Shown piece by piece: positions 54,401-60,400 of a stretch of 64,000 bases of DNA. Source of the DNA: Anniella stebbinsi (lineage: Eukaryota; Chordata; Lepidosauria; Squamata; Anniellidae); assembly GCA_029215795.1 (NCBI GenBank), contig JARDYH010000002.1:47910001-47974000 (forward strand), read 5' to 3'. A program made the translations under genes and the position numbers. How positions within the stretch are numbered: position 1 is the first letter of the stretch; each line of letters begins with the position of its first letter. Under the pieces are notes generated by a model. That model had not been told where the DNA came from, made no database searches, and saw only the letters and a program-made list of their open reading frames with translations.

Positions 54401-57400
54401 GTGTACTCCTCTCCCAGTTATTTTGCCTGAAAGGTCAATCCTGCTGGGTAGCATGCCACCAGTTTTCATGGCCTCTCCCCCTCAGCACCCTCCCTTATCA
54501 TCTCTTTCTCTCCCCAATACCAATTCACTACCTCCTGGCAGTAGCACCCATCCTAGCTGTGCATCTTGAGAGGCCTTCCCCCTCACAGTCCAGGGCATCT
54601 GAGTGAGCTGCCGTTGGAGAGCCCACTGGTAACAACCAGCACAGTGTCCTTGGCATTCATAGCCCCATCTGTGAGCCAGTTGATGCCAGATCCTATTAGG
54701 GTGTAGTAAAGAAATTTCTATCTACCATACCCTAGCAACAAAGAGGCAAGACGTGTGGTGAAGGCAAAGACTCTGGGACTGGTGTAAATTTGCACTCTCA
54801 ACAGGGCTGTTGTCATGGGCTGGAGATAGGATACGGAATGAGTGTGCTTTTCCTCTGTTCTACCCATGACTCTGCCCCGTTTTAGCTATTTTGCCAACAC
54901 GTCTTTCCTAGCATAGCAGCTCCTCAGTGGAAGGGATGCTGCTTCCTCTCCCTCTCCCACAGATCCAGGCATGATGAAGGGATGCATGACTGTTGCTTCC
55001 TTTCCCTCTGATGGCCTCAGCAGTGACAGTTGGTAGCAGGAGGGAAAAGGGCTCTCAGCCGGAGCTGAATCCAGGCACGATGGAGAAGTGCTTTCCTGCT
55101 GCTTCCTTTCTTTCTGATTGTGCCTTTAGTGTCCTTGATAGGGAGGTCGCCTGTCGTGGTTCACTTTTAATAGCAGAAATTCCCACCCACCCATTATGGT
55201 GTCTACTTATAAAGCCTTTTGCTTAGTCTGTTTGCTTTTCTTTAGGCTCTAGATGATAACCTCCCTGAGGAAAAGCATCACTATCAGTTCCATCTAACCG
55301 GCATCAGAGATGGAGGAACCATAAATGAATCTGCCAGCACAGCAAATATCACAATGACGGCTAGTGACCTGCCCTACGGGCAGTTTGCATTTTCTCAGGA
55401 ACTACTGCAGACAACAGAAGAAGAAAAATGGGTATGTGACATTGAAATACTGAATTATTGGAACAACTTTTTATTATTGGAGATCTAGTTTCTGCATTTG
55501 AGTCTGAGTTTAATGGCAAGTCATCTGCTACAAAAACATTTCCAGAAAGTTCATTCTACTTTTTGTGTTTTGAATAATTCCATTTTAATTTTTTCATCAA
55601 TTATTTGTTATTTAGTTAAGGTAAAGGTGGATACTAGCAGATTCTGTAAGGCAACGTTCCCACATTTTGTGTTGAAGAAATGGGACCCCCAAAACTGGCT
55701 GACTATCTTCACCATGTATGGTGCGGGGACGATGATTGGGGGCCACAATCCCTCAGGGCCAGCACCACATACACACGCACAAAGAAGGGAAGGATCATAG
55801 ATCAGTGGTAGAGCCCCTGTTTTGCCTGCAAGGTCCCAGGTTCAATCCTTGGTATCTCTAGGTAGGGTTAGAAAAGAATCCTGCCTGAAACCTTGGAGAG
55901 CCGCTGCCAGTCAGTGACAACAATACTGGGTTGGACCAATACTGACCCAGAGCAAGGGTCTGTATAAGGCAGCTTTTTCTTTTTTTACACCCAATTGCAG
56001 CATAGGGGGATTTTTGGGAATGCAGGATGTAGTAAATGAGAAGGGGAAGCACTAGCCCTCCACTTCCCAGGGGAGACCCCACCCCCATGCCCCCTGCATG
56101 GCAATTACACTTTTAAAAAGCCTCCATTGACACCAATGGGAGTTTTTTTAAAAGCCTAATTGTTGTGTGGAGTGCTGAAGGGAGACTGTGGGCTGAATGG
56201 GAAGGTCACGCAGGCTGCACCTGGCCTGTGGGGCAGAGATTTCCCAGCCCTGATGTAAGGGGTTCCTCATGCACATGAGGGAAGCCCTGCATCCACCTGC
56301 CTGTTACACACCTATTTTGAGCGTCACCATCTAAGCCAAAGTGACTGATTTCAGAATAAATGAAGCATGCCAAACCTGAATGTCAGTCCTTGTGGGGAAG
56401 CTCTTATAAATCCCTAGAGTACCCAAAAACCAGCTATATGCATATGATGACATCAGCAGACATGCCATGTCTGTGTTGATTTGTGCATGTTCTCCGGTGG
56501 CTTAAGGCCATCGAGGCTGATCTCAAAGTGGCATTTTTCTACTGTTTACCAGAAATCTAATCCCAGAGTTAAACCAGTTAATTGGAATTATAAAATGTAG
56601 CATGCTTGGGGAAAGAGCACAGCCGAAGCCTTAAGAAACATTTGTCTCCAACAGGCAAACATCACAGTTGTCCGTACACATGGGTACTATGGTCAAGTTT
56701 GCCTCTGGTATCAGGCGTTGAATGGAACTGCATTAGAAGGCATGGATTTTGCTGTCATGTTGTCAGGGCTGACATTCGATCCCCTTGAGACTATTAAAAC
56801 TATTTATGCTGAAATCTATGATGATGACCTTCCTGAAGGCCCAGAGGAGTTTTCAATAGAAATTACAAAAGTGGAACTGCTGGGAAGGTAAATATAAATT
56901 TCATGGGATAGGAAAAGATTAGCCATGGCAGCAATATGTGCCATGTACGGAATATCGTTTAATGAACCTGGTTGTCTGTCTTGATTTTATGTCCTGAATT
57001 CAACAGTAGATTTCGAGATAGAGATTCATGATTGGGCCTAAAACCAAGGTTTCAGATCAGGACTGGAAACCCAGGCTCATTCTTGGTTTGGTATTATGTC
57101 TGACCCAAGCCAATTTGTAAAAGGACAAAAATAGGAGCATGGAGGAATCTGAGCCTATTGCGTAATTTGTTTCATTTCCCTTCACATGTTTTTGCAAGTG
57201 GATTTGATTTTATGATAAAAGAAAATGGACTCCAGGTTGACCAGCCCCCTGAGATAGGAAATGCTTCGGTAATGAGAATCATTATATCAAAAAGTGACAA
57301 TGCAGAAGGCATCATCGAATTTGATCCATTCTATACAAGTTTACAAGGTAGGTGAAGATTTAGCCTCCTACTGCATTATAGAGGGATAATTTGAGTGATT

Positions 57401-60400
57401 TTTATCTTTGTTAGTGTTGGTACCCAGGCATGATGTCAAGGCGTATCATTCAGCATCCTTTCTTGATCTAAGCAGGTCTCAGTCAGGTGAGTACCTGGAT
57501 GGGAAACCACTTGGGAACCACATGTACAATGCCTTGATTTCTGCAGAAGAAAAGCAGAATATTAATGTAATAATAAAACAGTAGTAACTATTCAAAGTCC
57601 TGTATTTTATCAAGGTTTTTATTTCCTTATTGTAGGGGTGTAGAAATTGTTTTTCAGCCCAAAGGCCAAATTCAGTGGTGGGTGGGACCAAAGGCAAAAG
57701 AGGTAGGGGCATGGCTAATGGGAAATCCTGGAAGGGTGGACTGGGACCTCAGAAAGCTGAATTTGACCTCCAGGCCTGAGGTTCTCCACCCCTGCCTTAC
57801 TGATTTTTTTCCAGGGGCATCTTTGGCTAAGTAGAGTAAAAAATTGCACTTAAATCTCTCCCCATGTAGCAAACATGGGAGTTAAAAACAGTATATTCGT
57901 ATCAATAAAGCAAAAACAAAGGCGGCTGCTCAGAACCAAGTCTACAAATAATTGTGATATTTAACTATACACTTGAGAAATTTTAGTTAAGGACCTTGAT
58001 TTTTAGTTGCATAATCTCCCAATGCCCCAGCCTAGTGTACAGCTTGTACAGAACCAGGTTTCTGTGCACATGTCCGCTGCCAGAGCAGGAAACCCATACA
58101 CTAATGGGTGCAATGTGCTGTTTCCCGATATTGGGTCATCGTATCCATCACCTAGGGCTGCGTCTGCTGCCTTCATTCTGTCCTCCAAAAATCATATTGC
58201 CATATTCCGACGATCAACATATTTACAGCTCTAATTGCCTGTTTGAGAAAATAGGAGAAGGAATTAAATCTTTTAATCTGGGGTCAGTCACGCATGTAAT
58301 AGCTTACTGGAACTGGGCCCAGGAGCATTTTCACACCATCGGATTTAGTAGTCATTGAAAAACTTAAATTCATGACATGGCCCTAGAGTCTTTATGACTC
58401 TAAATGAATGGGAAGTTTAAACAAACACTGAGTTTATTAAAGACTCAGTTATTAGCTGATATTTCCCAGTATAACTGCTTCCTTAGTTGGTGATCCAAAA
58501 TCAGCATTACATGCATCTCTCTCTCTCTCTCTCTCTCTCCCCAACTGATTGCTCTGTGTTAAATAGTCTCACCTGTAGCCACAATTGTTTCATTTTCTTT
58601 TCCACTAAAGCAGTCCATTGATAGTCAAAAGGCAGCATCAACTGTGTCTACCAGGGCCTGTAGCCTTGCCTTGTGTAGACTTTTATGTTCTCTGCTATTT
58701 CTTTCTGTGCATTTCCCACTTACTTAGCTAAAAGGTATATAGGCACCAGAACCCAGACAACCTGTAGTGCTAATATATGCTCTACTCTACATGCACTGGC
58801 TCTACCAGATGGTAAGTCTCCTAAGTATATACAAGCAAATGATAGCCCCCCAACATATTTTATGCATAATGAGGATAAATTATGTATCTGGAAAGTGACA
58901 CTTTTGTATGAAACTTGATGCATTAAATAACTTATGTAAGAACGTAAAAGCATAGGCTTCTTATATGATTCTCTACCCACAAAGTTCAAACAAGTGAAAA
59001 GAATCAGATTTCAAGGATGTGTGCCATTACCTCTTTACAATTATAATTTTGTCCCAGAGAGAGTGATATTTGAAGACAATGGCCTAATACTACCTGAGCA
59101 TCTCCTAGATGTGTAAGATCAAGATGTAATCAAATGGCTATGTAAAGCATGCAATTTAGAAAGTCGCACAAAGGCTCCACCTCTCTGTGAAGAAGTCCCA
59201 TTGAATTTAATATGATTTACTTCTTAGAAAATGTGGATAGGGTTGCAGTGTAATTCATTCTGAAGTCATTTTCTCTCCTTTTTGGTAGTGGAAGAGGATG
59301 TTGGGATGATCATGATTCCAATAGTGCGAAGACGTGGGACTTACGGCATTGTGACTGCAGATTTCATATCTAGAAGTATTTCAGCTCTTCCTGATGGTGT
59401 TGACTACAATGTTATAAATAATTCAGTCATTTTTCGTCATGGCCAAAACCAGAGTTTCATCAGTGTCTTAATCACAGATGATGAGGAAAGGTAATGATAT
59501 TAAAGACATCTTTGCACTTTTCATTCACTTGCTAACAACTGTTCAGCAATTGTGCTTGGCATTATTGCATGTGATATTATTATACATAGAACTGAGTTTA
59601 TGATAGCAGATAATCGATAAGGCAATCATAAAAACATGAGACTATCCTTTGATGTTGGAAAAATAATTGAATTTTCAACTGTATAGCAATTATTGATAAT
59701 GCAAAATAGAAAACGACTATTGTCTCCATATATTCCCTGGTCATTAGAGATTTTTTAATTGTGAATTTCTCCTAGAAAGAAATGAAAATTACTGCATCTG
59801 TTTAACTGTTAAATAAACTGCAATTACACATATAAATTCAGAAAACACTGAATTGTCTTGATTTCGGGCCATACGCCTCTACAGCACTACTCTTGAAATC
59901 TACGCAAGTGTTCTGGTAAACTTCTGGCCTTTGGATTTCAGTGATTCTTGTTTGGAGAGATAATGTTTGGTAGCAAAATATGATCTTTTCTGTTGTCCCT
60001 GGAACAGAGAATATGCTGAACAGTTTGAAATCCAGCTAATAGGTGCCAGTGGGGGAGCAGTCCTCGGGCTCCACCTAGTGACTCAAATAACTATTGCTAA
60101 GAGTGACTCTCCGCATGGGGTTGTCCGATTCCTCAACCAAAGCCGAATAATTCTCCCCAATCCTAATGTGTCATTGATGCTGTCCTTGGTGCTGGAAAGA
60201 ACTGGAGGATTGATAGGAGATTCTCAGGTATGCCTTTACCCCCTTCAAATTTCTTGGGATTTTGTTTTTTGTTTTTGGTAGTCATGGATTCTTATGGTAG
60301 GAATGCACATGCTTATGAAAGTAATTAGATGAAATTTGCAAGTATTCACTTAAGCCTGCTATAAGATTGTGTTCTATAAGGGTGTAAACTAGAATATATG

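Noticed and set aside
57461..57540. 5S rRNA gene
   Set aside because: Lacks the 5' third of 5S, has many changes, and carries a SINE-like tail.
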